DNA of 64,000 bases, taken from positions 783,090-847,089 of the forward strand of contig NZ_KI911782.1 of NCBI RefSeq assembly GCF_000515395.1, written 5' to 3'. The translations under genes were made by a program, and so were the position numbers. Positions 47,490 through 58,986 of the stretch are shown here, piece by piece; the first letter of the stretch is position 1, and each line of letters opens with the position of its first letter. The notes beneath the pieces were generated by a model. That model had not been told where the DNA came from and searched no databases. It saw only the letters and a list, made by a program, of their open reading frames with translations. The stretch comes from Jiangella gansuensis DSM 44835. GTDB lineage: Bacteria > Actinomycetota > Actinomycetes > Jiangellales > Jiangellaceae.

Positions 47490-48365
47490 ATGACCGACCG
47501 TCACCCCGTCACCGTCGTCGGCCTGGGCGCGATGGGCCGCGAGATCGCCCGAATCCTGCTCGAGGCCGGTCACCCCACCACCGTGTGGAACCGGACGCCG
47601 GGCCGCGCCGACGACCTCGTGGCCCGCGGCGCCATCCGCGCCGGGACCGTGGCACAGGCCGTTACGAGCAGCCCGCTCGTCCTGGTCTGTGTGCTCGACT
47701 GCGCCGTCACCCGCGAGCTGCTCGAGCCGATCGCGGCGGAGCTGACCGGCCGCACCGTCGTCCAGTTCACCACCGGCACCCCGGAGCAGGCCCGGGGCCT
47801 TGCCGCCTGGGCGGCCGGTCACGGCATCGACTACGTCGACAGCGGCATGATGGCCACCCCGCCGATGATCGGGACGCCGGACTCGACCTTCCTGTACAGC
47901 GGGGACCAGCAGGCGTTCGAGCGGTACCGCCCGACTCTCGACCTGGTCGGCACCAGTCGCTATCTCGGTGCCGACGCAGGTCTGGCCGGACTGTACGACC
48001 TCGCGCTGTTGTCCGGGATGTACACCATGTTCGCCGGCTTCGTGCACGGCGCGGCCATGGTCGGGACCGTCGGAGGGACGGCCGCCGATTTCGCCGAGAC
48101 AGCCGGCCACTGGATCCGTGCCACGTCGCACGCACTGCCGTACGCGGCACGGTTCATGGACAGCCGCGACTACACGACGGACGTGCAGAGTGTGGAGTTC
48201 AACAAGGCCGCGCTCGACGTCATCGTGCAGGCGAGCCGGGACCAGGGCGTCGCGATCGACCTGGTCGAGCCGATCCAGCGGCTGCTGGCCGAGCAGATCG
48301 CCCAAGGTCACGGCAAGGAGGCGTTCGACCGGATCATCGAGAGTATCCGGCCCAGCGCTGCCTGA
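47490..48365 (+). CDS. NAD(P)-binding oxidoreductase, imine-reductase-like
   Basis: A 291-residue beta-hydroxyacid-dehydrogenase-superfamily protein: VTVVGLGAMGREIARILLEAGHPTTVWNRTPGRADDL (NADP-binding Arg after strand 2), VVQFTTGTPEQARGLAAWAAGHGIDYVDSGMMATPPMIGTPDSTFLYSG, and the helical C-terminal domain LYDLALLSGMYTMFAGFVHGAAM. The lack of the canonical catalytic Lys and the GMMATPPMIG segment fit the IRED/reductive-aminase group common in actinomycetes. ATG 47490 follows AAGGAA. It may be the target of the divergent SARP. Confidence 0.9.
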   Translation: MTDRHPVTVVGLGAMGREIARILLEAGHPTTVWNRTPGRADDLVARGAIRAGTVAQAVTSSPLVLVCVLDCAVTRELLEPIAAELTGRTVVQFTTGTPEQARGLAAWAAGHGIDYVDSGMMATPPMIGTPDSTFLYSGDQQAFERYRPTLDLVGTSRYLGADAGLAGLYDLALLSGMYTMFAGFVHGAAMVGTVGGTAADFAETAGHWIRATSHALPYAARFMDSRDYTTDVQSVEFNKAALDVIVQASRDQGVAIDLVEPIQRLLAEQIAQGHGKEAFDRIIESIRPSAA

Positions 48366-48374
48366 GCCGGGCCC

Positions 48375-48418
48375 GGCGTGGTGACGTGCTCAGCCCTCTC
48401 GGGGCACGTCGCCACGCC
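48375..48418. terminator. 15-bp hairpin between convergent genes
   Basis: Arms 48375-48389 and 48404-48418 match at 14 of 15 positions. The right arm is in the last codons of the minus-strand SRPBCC gene, whose stop (48390-48392) lies in the loop. Likely bidirectional terminator. Confidence 0.65.
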
Positions 48419-48848
48419 AGGCACCGGACTCCATGCCGCGGGCCTCGATGAACTTCTTGAAGGCCTCCATGTCCTGCTCGGCCGCCCGCGAGACCATGCC
48501 GGCCTTCTCACCGATCGTCTCCACCATGCCTTCGGGCTCCATCTCCAACTGGAGGGTCACTCTGGTGGTGGTCTCGTCGAGTTTGTGGAACGTCACGACG
48601 CCGCCTTGGTCGACACCGCCGGTCGCGTGCCAGGCGATGCGTTCTTCCGGGTGCTGTTCGGTGATCTCGGTGTCGAACTCGCGCTTCACCCCGGCGATCT
48701 TCACCGTCCAATGCAGGTGACGGTCGTCGAGCTGGCGGATCGACTCGACGTCCTGCATGAACTTCGGGAACTCCTCGAACTGGGTCCACTGGTTGTAGGC
48801 GGTGGAGATCGGGACGTTCACATCGACGGACTTTGTGGCGGTGCTCAT
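48390..48848 (-). CDS. SRPBCC (cyclase/dehydrase-type) protein
   Basis: A 152-residue protein: SVDVNVPISTAYNQWTQFEEFPKFMQDVESIRQLDDRHLHWTVKIAGVKREFDTEITEQHPEERIAWHATGG is the polyketide cyclase/dehydrase fold (PF03364). The C-terminus ends with MVSRAAEQDMEAFKKFIEARG, an amphipathic helix. ATG 48848 follows AGAGGAAAAG. Function unknown; such proteins are often induced in envelope stress. Divergent from topoisomerase IB. Confidence 0.9.
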   Translation of the reverse strand: MSTATKSVDVNVPISTAYNQWTQFEEFPKFMQDVESIRQLDDRHLHWTVKIAGVKREFDTEITEQHPEERIAWHATGGVDQGGVVTFHKLDETTTRVTLQLEMEPEGMVETIGEKAGMVSRAAEQDMEAFKKFIEARGMESGAWRGDVPREG

Positions 48849-48963
48849 GGCTTTTCCTCTCGTTCCATTGTTGGTGTCTCTGTTCGTACCCGGCGCCGTC
48901 GACGGCATGCGGTGCTCCCGCCACGGGTATGCCGCAGGCACGAGGGTTCGGAAGGGGTGGCCG

Positions 48964-49989
48964 ATGCGGTTGCGCAGGTGGGACCCGCAGGGCATCGCGA
49001 TCGGGCGTCGCCGGCGGGGGCGCGGCTTCAGCTACGTGGACGTCGACGGGGAGCCGCTCACCGACGCCGAGGCACTCGCGCGCATCAGGGGACTGGCGAT
49101 CCCGCCGGCCTGGACACAGGTGCGCATCTGTCCGTGGTCGAACGGGCACCTGCAGGCCGTGGGCACCGACGACGCCGGCCGCCGTCAGTACCTCTATCAC
49201 CAGGCCTGGCGGGAACAGCGAGACCGGGAGAAGTTCGAGCGGGTGCGCGAGTTCGGCCGGGCATTGCCGAAGGCTCGCGCCCAGATCGCCGCCGACCTGG
49301 CGACCCGCGGCCTGAACCGCCGCCGGGTCCTGGCCGCGGCCGCCCGGCTGCTCGACATCGGGTTCTTCCGCATCGGTGGCGAGGTGTACGCCCAGGAGAA
49401 CGGGTCGCACGGCTTGGTGACGGTGCTGCGCCAGCACGTGAGCGTGAACCAGGCAGGGTGCGTCGTCTTCGGCTATCCCGCGAAATCCGGGCAGGAGCGG
49501 GTGCAGGCGGTGGCGGACGACGAGGTCGTCGCGGTCGTACGGGCCTTGATGCGCCGCCGGGAACCGGACCAGACCCTGCTCGCGTACTACGCGCGGCGGG
49601 AGTGGCGTGCGGTGTCCTCGGCGGAGGTGAACGAGTATCTGCACCAGGTCGTCGGCGGCGACAACAGCGCCAAGGACTTCCGTACCTGGCACGGGACGGT
49701 GCTGGCGGCGGTCGCGCTGGCCACCGCCGCTCCGGACCCGTCGTCGCTGAGCCGCAGCGCGCGTAAGCGTGCCGAGACCCGTGCCGTCAAAGAGGTCGCC
49801 GAGTACCTCGGCAACACGCCCGCCGTGTGCCGCTCGGCCTACGTCGACCCGGCGGTGATGGAGGCGTTCGAGCAGGGCGAGACCATCCGCCCCGTGCTGC
49901 ACCGCCTCGGTGTCGACGACGTGCTGGTGGACGACGCGGACCGGGAGCGCATCGAGCGGGCGGTCCTCGATCTGCTGGACGGCCGCTGA
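48964..49989 (+). CDS. DNA topoisomerase IB (poxvirus type)
   Basis: A 341-residue type IB topoisomerase. The N-terminal domain has GRGFSYVDVDGEPLTDAEALARIRGLAIPPAWTQVRICPWSNGHLQAVGTDDAGRRQYLYHQAWR (conserved bacterial motif). The catalytic domain includes KFERVREFGRALPKAR, FFRIGGEVYAQENGSHGLVTVL (Arg), AKDFRTWHGTVLAAVAL (Arg/Lys region) and the nucleophile Tyr in VCRSAYVDPAVM. It relaxes supercoils by a 3'-phosphotyrosyl intermediate. ATG 48964 is preferred behind GGAAGGGG; ATG 48907 would add 19 residues. Confidence 0.93.
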   Translation: MRLRRWDPQGIAIGRRRRGRGFSYVDVDGEPLTDAEALARIRGLAIPPAWTQVRICPWSNGHLQAVGTDDAGRRQYLYHQAWREQRDREKFERVREFGRALPKARAQIAADLATRGLNRRRVLAAAARLLDIGFFRIGGEVYAQENGSHGLVTVLRQHVSVNQAGCVVFGYPAKSGQERVQAVADDEVVAVVRALMRRREPDQTLLAYYARREWRAVSSAEVNEYLHQVVGGDNSAKDFRTWHGTVLAAVALATAAPDPSSLSRSARKRAETRAVKEVAEYLGNTPAVCRSAYVDPAVMEAFEQGETIRPVLHRLGVDDVLVDDADRERIERAVLDLLDGR

Positions 49990-50043
49990 CACCCGACCTT
50001 CCGCCCCAGAGCAACCGGGGTCGGGGCCGGAGGCGGGGTCGGG

Positions 50044-50916
50044 TCAGAACTTCTCGACCACGGGGATGACGTCGGCCCCGATGCGCTCGAGGTCGTCCGG
50101 CTGGGGGACGGTGGGGACGTGGCCGATTGCGGCCTGGATGCCGAGCTCGGCCAGGCGACCCAGCTCGTCGATGAGCGCCTGGGTGCCCTTGCCGTTCTCG
50201 CCGATGTCGAGCGGCTGGTAGACGGTCTTGGTGATCTCGTCGTAGTCGCGGCCTACGTCTGCGCAATGCTGGCGCAGGACGTCGAGCTTGTGCGGCACTT
50301 CAGGAGTGTTGAAGAGGTTGCAGGCCTGGCCGTACTGGGCCACCAGCCGCAGCGTCTTCCGTTCTCCGCCGCCGCCGATCATGATGGGCGGGTGCGGCCG
50401 GCTGAGGTTCTGCGGCGAGTTGAGCAGCCGCTCTGCGGTGATGTGCGCGCTGGCGAACGGGCCGTCGTCGTCCGACCACAGCTGCTGCAGGTAGCGCAGT
50501 GTCTCTTCGAGTAGTTCGAACCGCTGGGCGGTGGACGGGAACGGGAAGCCCAGTCCACGGGATTCCTCCTCGTTCCAGCCGGCGCCGATGCCCAGGACCG
50601 CCCGGCCGCCGGAGAGGACGTCGAGCGTGGTCACCGTCTTGCCGAGCAGGGCGGGCTGGCGGTAGTGGATGCCGGTGATCACGGTGAGCAGCTTCGCTCG
50701 CTCGGTGTGAGCGGCGAGGAAGCCGAGCGTCGTGTAGGCCTCGAGCATGTCCATCTCGACCGGCCCGACCTGCGGGATCTGGAAGAAGTGGTCCATGGTG
50801 GCGATGTACTCGAAGCCGGCCTGGTCGGCGGTTCGGGCGACGGCGGCCAGGTCGCGGCGGAGGGTCGCGGGCCCGTTCGGCCAGGTGAAAACGGGGATCT
50901 GCAAGCCGAGCTTCAT
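50044..50916 (-). CDS. LLM-class F420-dependent oxidoreductase
   Basis: A 290-residue luciferase-like monooxygenase-fold protein: MKLGLQIPVFTWPNGPATLRRDLAAVARTADQAGFEYIATMDHFFQIP, EMDMLEAYTTLGFLAAHTERAKLLTVITGIHYRQPALLGKTVTTLDVLSGGRAVLGIGAGWNEEESRGLGFPFPSTAQRFELLEETLRYLQQLW. Such TIM barrels usually bind F420 (actinobacterial TIGR03560-like) to reduce or oxidise organic substrates. ATG 50916 follows GAAGGA by 9 nt. Divergent from a TetR regulator with two operator-like palindromes. Confidence 0.92.
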   Translation of the reverse strand: MKLGLQIPVFTWPNGPATLRRDLAAVARTADQAGFEYIATMDHFFQIPQVGPVEMDMLEAYTTLGFLAAHTERAKLLTVITGIHYRQPALLGKTVTTLDVLSGGRAVLGIGAGWNEEESRGLGFPFPSTAQRFELLEETLRYLQQLWSDDDGPFASAHITAERLLNSPQNLSRPHPPIMIGGGGERKTLRLVAQYGQACNLFNTPEVPHKLDVLRQHCADVGRDYDEITKTVYQPLDIGENGKGTQALIDELGRLAELGIQAAIGHVPTVPQPDDLERIGADVIPVVEKF

Positions 50917-51008
50917 GTAAAGCATCCTTCGCTTCTGGGGTGTGACGACTGCTCCGCGGCGGCGATGTGATGTGCTTCGGGGACAGAGAGAGCTGCAGCG
51001 GATAAAGT

Positions 51009-51048
51009 GGAGGCTGTCCTCCGGATAACTATATGGAGGGTAGCCTCC
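51009..51048. promoter_or_regulatory. Twin TetR operators (GGAGG-N4-CCTCC)
   Basis: GGAGGCTGTCCTCC (51009-51022) and GGAGGGTAGCCTCC (51035-51048) share 5-bp perfect arms and a T at the same spacer position, spaced 26 bp centre to centre. They lie 32-71 bp before the TetR start and between it and the divergent LLM gene. Confidence 0.7.
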
Positions 51049-51079
51049 GGTTGCAATCGGTTCGTGGGAGGCCGCCGTC

Positions 51080-51658
51080 ATGACGCATGCGGACGACGAG
51101 GTTGCCGCCGTCGCCGGCCGACGGCCCAGGCGTGCGGACGCGCAACGCAACTGCGAGAAGATCATCGCTGCCGCGCGCGAGACGTTCGCCGAGGGCGGCG
51201 TCTCCGCATCGCTCGAGGAGATCGCCCGACGGGCCGGCGTCGGCATCGGCACGCTGTACCGGAACTTCCCGACCCGCCGCGACCTCTTCGAGACGGTCTA
51301 CCGCACCGAGGTCGAGGTGCTGTGCCAGGCTGCCGGTGAGCTGTCTGAGCGCCCGCCGTGGGAGGCCTTGGACGGCTGGTTGCGCCGCTTCGCCACCTAC
51401 GCCGTCACCAAACGCGCCATCATCGAGGCGCTCAACCACGAGTCAGCGGTCTTCGAGGGTTGCCGAAACGCGATCATCAACTGCGGAGAACCGCTGCTGC
51501 GCAGGGCTCAGGAGGCAGGCGAGGCCCGGCAGGATGCCACCTTCGAGGACGTCGTGCGGCTGGTCGGCGGCATCACGATGGGCCAGTTCTCCGACCCCGA
51601 TCAGGTCGACCGGGTACTCGGCATGGCCCTGGACGGGTTGCGCGCCCGGCCGCGCTGA
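51080..51658 (+). CDS. TetR-family transcriptional regulator
   Basis: A 192-residue repressor. The DNA-binding domain is NCEKIIAAARETFAEGGVSASLEEIARRAGVGIGTLYRNFPTRRDLFETVY. The C-terminal domain (PPWEALDGWLRRFATYAVTKRAIIEALN ... DVVRLVGGITMGQFSDPDQVDRVLGMALDGL) is the common YcdC/SbtR-like ligand domain. ATG 51080 has GGGAGG about 9 nt upstream. It presumably represses the divergent LLM oxidoreductase; inducer unknown. Confidence 0.93.
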   Translation: MTHADDEVAAVAGRRPRRADAQRNCEKIIAAARETFAEGGVSASLEEIARRAGVGIGTLYRNFPTRRDLFETVYRTEVEVLCQAAGELSERPPWEALDGWLRRFATYAVTKRAIIEALNHESAVFEGCRNAIINCGEPLLRRAQEAGEARQDATFEDVVRLVGGITMGQFSDPDQVDRVLGMALDGLRARPR

Positions 51659-51673
51659 CAGCGGCGCCGCGGA

Positions 51674-52321
51674 TCAGGGCAGTACGGCGATCAGGTCAGC
51701 GCTGTAGACCACGACGAACGCCACGGCGACGACGCCGGTGACGGCCGCTGCCAGTGCTACCGCCCGGGCCGGGAGCCGCCGCCATATCGCTGCCACGACC
51801 AGCGTCGACGCACCTGCCACGATGGATCCCCACCAGTGCGGCGGATACGTGGTATCGGCGATGTACCGCAGGCCGTAGACGCCCTCGCCGACCAGAACGC
51901 CGGCTACTGCGCCCGTCCCCAGCGCTGCTCGCGCCGGCGACCCGCGCCGTACCCAGGCGGCGGCGAGCCCCACCACCGGGCCGACGACCACCGCCGCGAT
52001 GCCCCAGAACAGCATCAACGCCGCCGACGACGGGTCGCCGCGCAGCCCGGCTCCCAGGACGTATCCGGCGAGCAGCGTCGCCAGCGCCAGCGCGCCGCTC
52101 AGCGCACCCAGGGCAGGCGTACGGGCCAGCAGCGCCAGCCCGAACGCGATCAGCATCCACGTGCCACTGGAGTTCGCCAGCGAGCCGAGCTCGCTGGGCA
52201 ACCAGCCCTGGGCGTAGGCGGTCAGCACGCCGCCGGCGACCCCGGCCGCGGCGACCAGGGCCAGGCCGGCGAACGTCCGGTTCGTCGTCGGAGCGGTGGT
52301 CTGCGGCGGGCTGGGCGGCAC
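51674..52321 (-). CDS. Multi-pass membrane protein of unknown function (DUF6518-like)
   Basis: About 215 residues from GTG 52321. Six hydrophobic segments: FAGLALVAAAGVAGGVL, WMLIAFGLALLA, LGALSGALALATLLAGYVLG, LMLFWGIAAVVVGPVVGLAAAW, GSIVAGASTLVVAAIW and AVALAAAVTGVVAVAFVVVYS. The conserved loop VGEGVYGLRYIADTTYPPHWWGSI marks a family of uncharacterised actinobacterial membrane proteins. The upstream 114 codons of the open frame are antisense junk. Convergent with the TetR gene. Confidence 0.8.
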   Translation of the reverse strand: MPPSPPQTTAPTTNRTFAGLALVAAAGVAGGVLTAYAQGWLPSELGSLANSSGTWMLIAFGLALLARTPALGALSGALALATLLAGYVLGAGLRGDPSSAALMLFWGIAAVVVGPVVGLAAAWVRRGSPARAALGTGAVAGVLVGEGVYGLRYIADTTYPPHWWGSIVAGASTLVVAAIWRRLPARAVALAAAVTGVVAVAFVVVYSADLIAVLP

Positions 52322-52356
52322 GGGCCGCAGACTAGCCGGTGCCCGCTCCGGCGCGG

Positions 52357-52875
52357 CTACGGTTCGGACGGATCGGTGACGCGGATCAGCTCCGCGGACA
52401 GTACGCGTCCCGCGGCGAGCTCGAGCATGCCGACGGTCCCGTGCGGCTGGCGCCGCTTGTCGGTGGGCGAGCCTGGGTTGAAGACGCGGAAGCCGTCGGC
52501 CTCCTCGTCCCACGGGATGTGGGAGTGCCCGAAGACGACGAGGTCGGCGTCGGGAAAGCGGCCGCGCAAGCGCGCCAGCCGGCCGGTCGCCGGGCCGCTG
52601 TCGTGGATCATCGCGATCCGCACGCCGCCGATGGTGAGGTGCGCCTCCTCGGGGGCGCCCCACGCTGCGACATCGTCGCCGTCGTTGTTGCCCAGCACCG
52701 CGTGGACCGGCGCGAACGTGGTCAGCTCGTCGAGCACGTCCGTGGTGCAGACGTCGCCGGCGTGCAGGATGACGTCCACGCCCTCGAGCACCCGCGCCAC
52801 CGCGGGCGGGCAGCGCTTCCAGAACCGTGGCGCATGCGTGTCGGACAGCACCGCCACCCGGATCGGTTCGGCCAT
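52357..52875 (-). CDS. YfcE/MJ0936-type metallophosphoesterase
   Basis: A 172-residue calcineurin-like phosphodiesterase: VAVLSDTHAPRF (DxH), VILHAGDVCTTDVL (GD), VLGNNDGDDV (GNND), VFGHSHIPWDEE (GHSH) with HD replaced by MIHDSGP, and FNPGSPTDKR. The full set of metal ligands of the YfcE group is present, so it is probably an active phosphodiesterase on small substrates. ATG 52875 gives the standard beginning; ATG 52929 is an in-frame alternative and neither has a strong SD. Confidence 0.92.
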   Translation of the reverse strand: MAEPIRVAVLSDTHAPRFWKRCPPAVARVLEGVDVILHAGDVCTTDVLDELTTFAPVHAVLGNNDGDDVAAWGAPEEAHLTIGGVRIAMIHDSGPATGRLARLRGRFPDADLVVFGHSHIPWDEEADGFRVFNPGSPTDKRRQPHGTVGMLELAAGRVLSAELIRVTDPSEP

Positions 52876-53127
52876 GGGCCCGGGTTCAGGTGATGGTCCT
52901 GGCCGAGCCACGTCGTCGTCGGAGTGCATCACTGCAGCGTAGGCACGACGTGCCCGCATCGGCACCCCCATTCCGTTCGGCACCCGGATCCGAGGGTTGA
53001 CCGTTCGTCAGTTCTTGATCATGGTGATAGGGACAACCGAATAACAGAGTCCCGGCCGGGACTTCGAACGATGGTTCCCGGCCGGCCGTGCTCAATGGTC
53101 ACCGGGCACCCCGAAGGAGGAAACGGA

Positions 53128-53283
53128 GTGGCGTATCCGGTGTCTGAATGGCACGAGTGGCGATGCGCACCGGCCCGACTACGTCGGTGGCTGGTGAGCC
53201 CGCGAGGGCAGTATCAGGTGGCGGCTGTGGCGCTGGGCCTGGTCCTCGTCCTGGCGGTCCTGTTCACGACCGTGGTCAGGTAG
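53128..53283 (+). CDS. Small single-pass membrane protein
   Basis: A 51-residue protein starting at GTG 53128 behind an excellent SD (AAGGAGG, 7 nt away). A charged/aromatic N-terminus (YPVSEWHEWRCAPARLRRWLVSPRGQYQ) is followed by one hydrophobic helix (VAAVALGLVLVLAVLFTTVV) ending in Arg at the stop. Family unknown; likely a small inner-membrane protein. A GC hairpin at 53355-53381 may terminate its transcript. An inverted repeat GTCCCGGCCGGGAC lies about 65 bp upstream of its start. Confidence 0.65.
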   Translation: MAYPVSEWHEWRCAPARLRRWLVSPRGQYQVAAVALGLVLVLAVLFTTVVR

Positions 53284-53354
53284 CCGGCTCTCTGGTCTCG
53301 GAGACCACCGTCGACGCCGTCCTCGAACGGTGTGGCGAGTCCTCCGGGACACGC

Positions 53355-53381
53355 GACGACCCGGTGCGCCCGGGTCGTCGT
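53355..53381 (+). terminator. GC hairpin after the small membrane gene
   Basis: CGACGACCCGG (53355-53365) pairs perfectly with CCGGGTCGTCG (53371-53381) around a 5-nt loop, about 72 bp past the stop at 53283. No T-run. Confidence 0.5.
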
Positions 53382-53404
53382 GCGTGGCGGCGGCACTGCT
53401 TGCC

Positions 53405-53420
53405 TTGACGTCAACGTCAA
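53405..53420. promoter_or_regulatory. Candidate MerR-type site
   Basis: TTGACGTCAA (53405-53414) is a perfect 10-bp palindrome overlapped by a repeat of ACGTCA. It lies 23-32 bp before the truncated MerR start. TTGACG could be the -35 of the merR promoter. Confidence 0.45.
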
Positions 53421-53751
53421 CGTCTAGCGTCGAGACATGCGCATCGGTGACCTCGCCAAGCGGGCCGGCACCACCACGGCCTTGCGGTTCTACGAAGCCG
53501 AAGGCCTGCTGGCGGCACGCCGCTCGGCCAACGGCTACCGCGAGTACGGCGAGGACGACGTTCGCGTCGTCGAAGAGATCCTGACGTTGCAACGCATCGG
53601 CTTCAGCCTCGACGAGACCCGTCCGTTCGTCGACTGCCTGCGGGCCGGCAACCCCAGCGGTGACGCCTGCGCACCGTCCAGTAACGCTTCCGGCACGCTG
53701 TTCGGCGTTTCGCGTTACATGGAGCCAGGACGGGGCCTTCCGAGCACGCCC

Positions 53752-53788
53752 TATAATGGATATCCAATTCGCACCAGAATGGATATTC

Positions 53789-53791
<3 letters not shown>
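53752..53791 (+). promoter_or_regulatory. Consensus -10 and twin operator of the aldo/keto reductase-GH2 operon
   Basis: A perfect -10 TATAAT (53752-53757), rare in this GC-rich window, is overlapped by AATGGATATCCA (53755-53766) and followed by AATGGATATTCA (53780-53791). The first contains the palindrome TGGATATCCA. The pair flanks the likely transcription start and ends at the ATG. No convincing -35, suggesting activator dependence or a LacI/GntR-type repressor. Confidence 0.55.
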
Positions 53792-57699
<3,908 letters not shown>

Positions 57700-57723
57700 G
57701 GCGGGCCGGGCAGCTGACGCGGC

Positions 57724-58986
57724 TCAGCCGCCCAGCGCGCGCACGTCGGGGAAGAGGGTGTCGCCGCCGACCTGGCCGCCCTTGAGCAGCAGCTCGAGGC
57801 CGTCGATGGCGGGGTCGGCGGCGTGCGCGCGCAGGATGACCACGTTGCCCCACGGGTTCGCGGCCAGGGAGAGCGCCTCGACGCCCAGCCCGAGCGCGAC
57901 CCGGCCGGACGTGTCACCGCCGCAGACGACGACGCGGCGGGTCACCCCGGCGCGGACGGCGGCGTCGACCACAGCGGTCGCGGTCGCGGCGACGACGTCG
58001 AGGACAGGCCGTCCGGCGGTTGCGGATGTGTCGGCGTCGTCCGAGGTCAGGACGGCACTGCGGCCGCTGCGCAGCGTGTCCACCGTCTGCCGGATCACCT
58101 CGTCGCGACCCCTCGGAGCAAGCGGCAGCGGACACACCAGCCAGCCGTCGGCCGCGGCCGCGTCCGCCTGCCGCCGGGTCCGCGCGGAGCGGCTGCCGGA
58201 GACCACGAGCACGGGTCCCCGGGCGGCAGTGGCGGCCGGCGGGGGTGGGGCGCCCATCGGAGCTGCCGCGGCGATGCCATGGCTGAGGCCGCCCGAGCCG
58301 ATCGCGAAGACCGGTGCCGGGAGACGCAGCACGGCGTCGCCGACGGTGACCAGATGCTCGTCGGTCACCGCGTCCAGGACGAGTGCCGCCGCATCGCTGT
58401 CACTGATGCGGCCGGCGAGATCGCCGTCGTACGCCGTGACCGGCAGGGACCCGATCGGGAGCTCCGTCTGCCGTCCGACGTGGACGGCCAGCTCGGACTC
58501 GGTCATCGGTGTGGACGGGTGCGTCGACATGGTCGGCTGCCGGTCCAGCCGGTAGACGACGCCGTCCTCGGCGGCGAAGTGGTGGCCGAAGAAGGTGTAC
58601 CGGCCGAAGTCCGGCTGGGCGAACAGCATGGGCACCGGCCGGCCGGCGACGATCGCGCGACCGAGTTCGACGATGCGCCCGAGGCTGCCGACAGTGGGCG
58701 ACGAGTCCGCGGTGGAGCACGCCTTGTACTGGACGACGCGTGGCTCGAGGGCAGCCAGCGCCTGGAGCACCGGAGTCAGCTCGGCGTCCATGGTTGACGT
58801 CGGCAGTGACCGGGCGATGCCGGCGACCCCGACGACGTCGACCGACTCGGCGGCGCGGTGCAGCGCTTCGGGAGCCGGCAGGCGCGTGAAGAGCCGGCCC
58901 GTCCAGCCGCGCCGGGAGAACTGCAGCAACGCGTCCACGCTGCCGGTGAAGTCGTCGCCGTAGAACGCGGCGCGAGCTCTAGGCAC
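57724..58986 (-). CDS. DUF1537 sugar-acid kinase, OiaK-like
   Basis: A 420-residue four-carbon acid sugar kinase-family protein. N-terminal AFYGDDFTGSVDALLQFSRRGWTGRLF (substrate-binding GDDxTG), YKACSTADSSPTVGSLGRIVELG, FGRYTFFGHHFA, and C-terminal nucleotide-binding domain with VLVVSGSRSARTRRQ, VVVCGGDTSGRVALGL and LKGGQVGGDTLFPDV. The family phosphorylates sugar acids/keto-sugars with ATP. Paired with a RuBisCO-like protein it matches 3-oxo-isoapionate kinase. GTG 58986 overlaps the RLP stop (last 8 bp), so the pair is coupled. Last gene of a minus operon. Confidence 0.88.
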   Translation of the reverse strand: MPRARAAFYGDDFTGSVDALLQFSRRGWTGRLFTRLPAPEALHRAAESVDVVGVAGIARSLPTSTMDAELTPVLQALAALEPRVVQYKACSTADSSPTVGSLGRIVELGRAIVAGRPVPMLFAQPDFGRYTFFGHHFAAEDGVVYRLDRQPTMSTHPSTPMTESELAVHVGRQTELPIGSLPVTAYDGDLAGRISDSDAAALVLDAVTDEHLVTVGDAVLRLPAPVFAIGSGGLSHGIAAAAPMGAPPPPAATAARGPVLVVSGSRSARTRRQADAAAADGWLVCPLPLAPRGRDEVIRQTVDTLRSGRSAVLTSDDADTSATAGRPVLDVVAATATAVVDAAVRAGVTRRVVVCGGDTSGRVALGLGVEALSLAANPWGNVVILRAHAADPAIDGLELLLKGGQVGGDTLFPDVRALGG

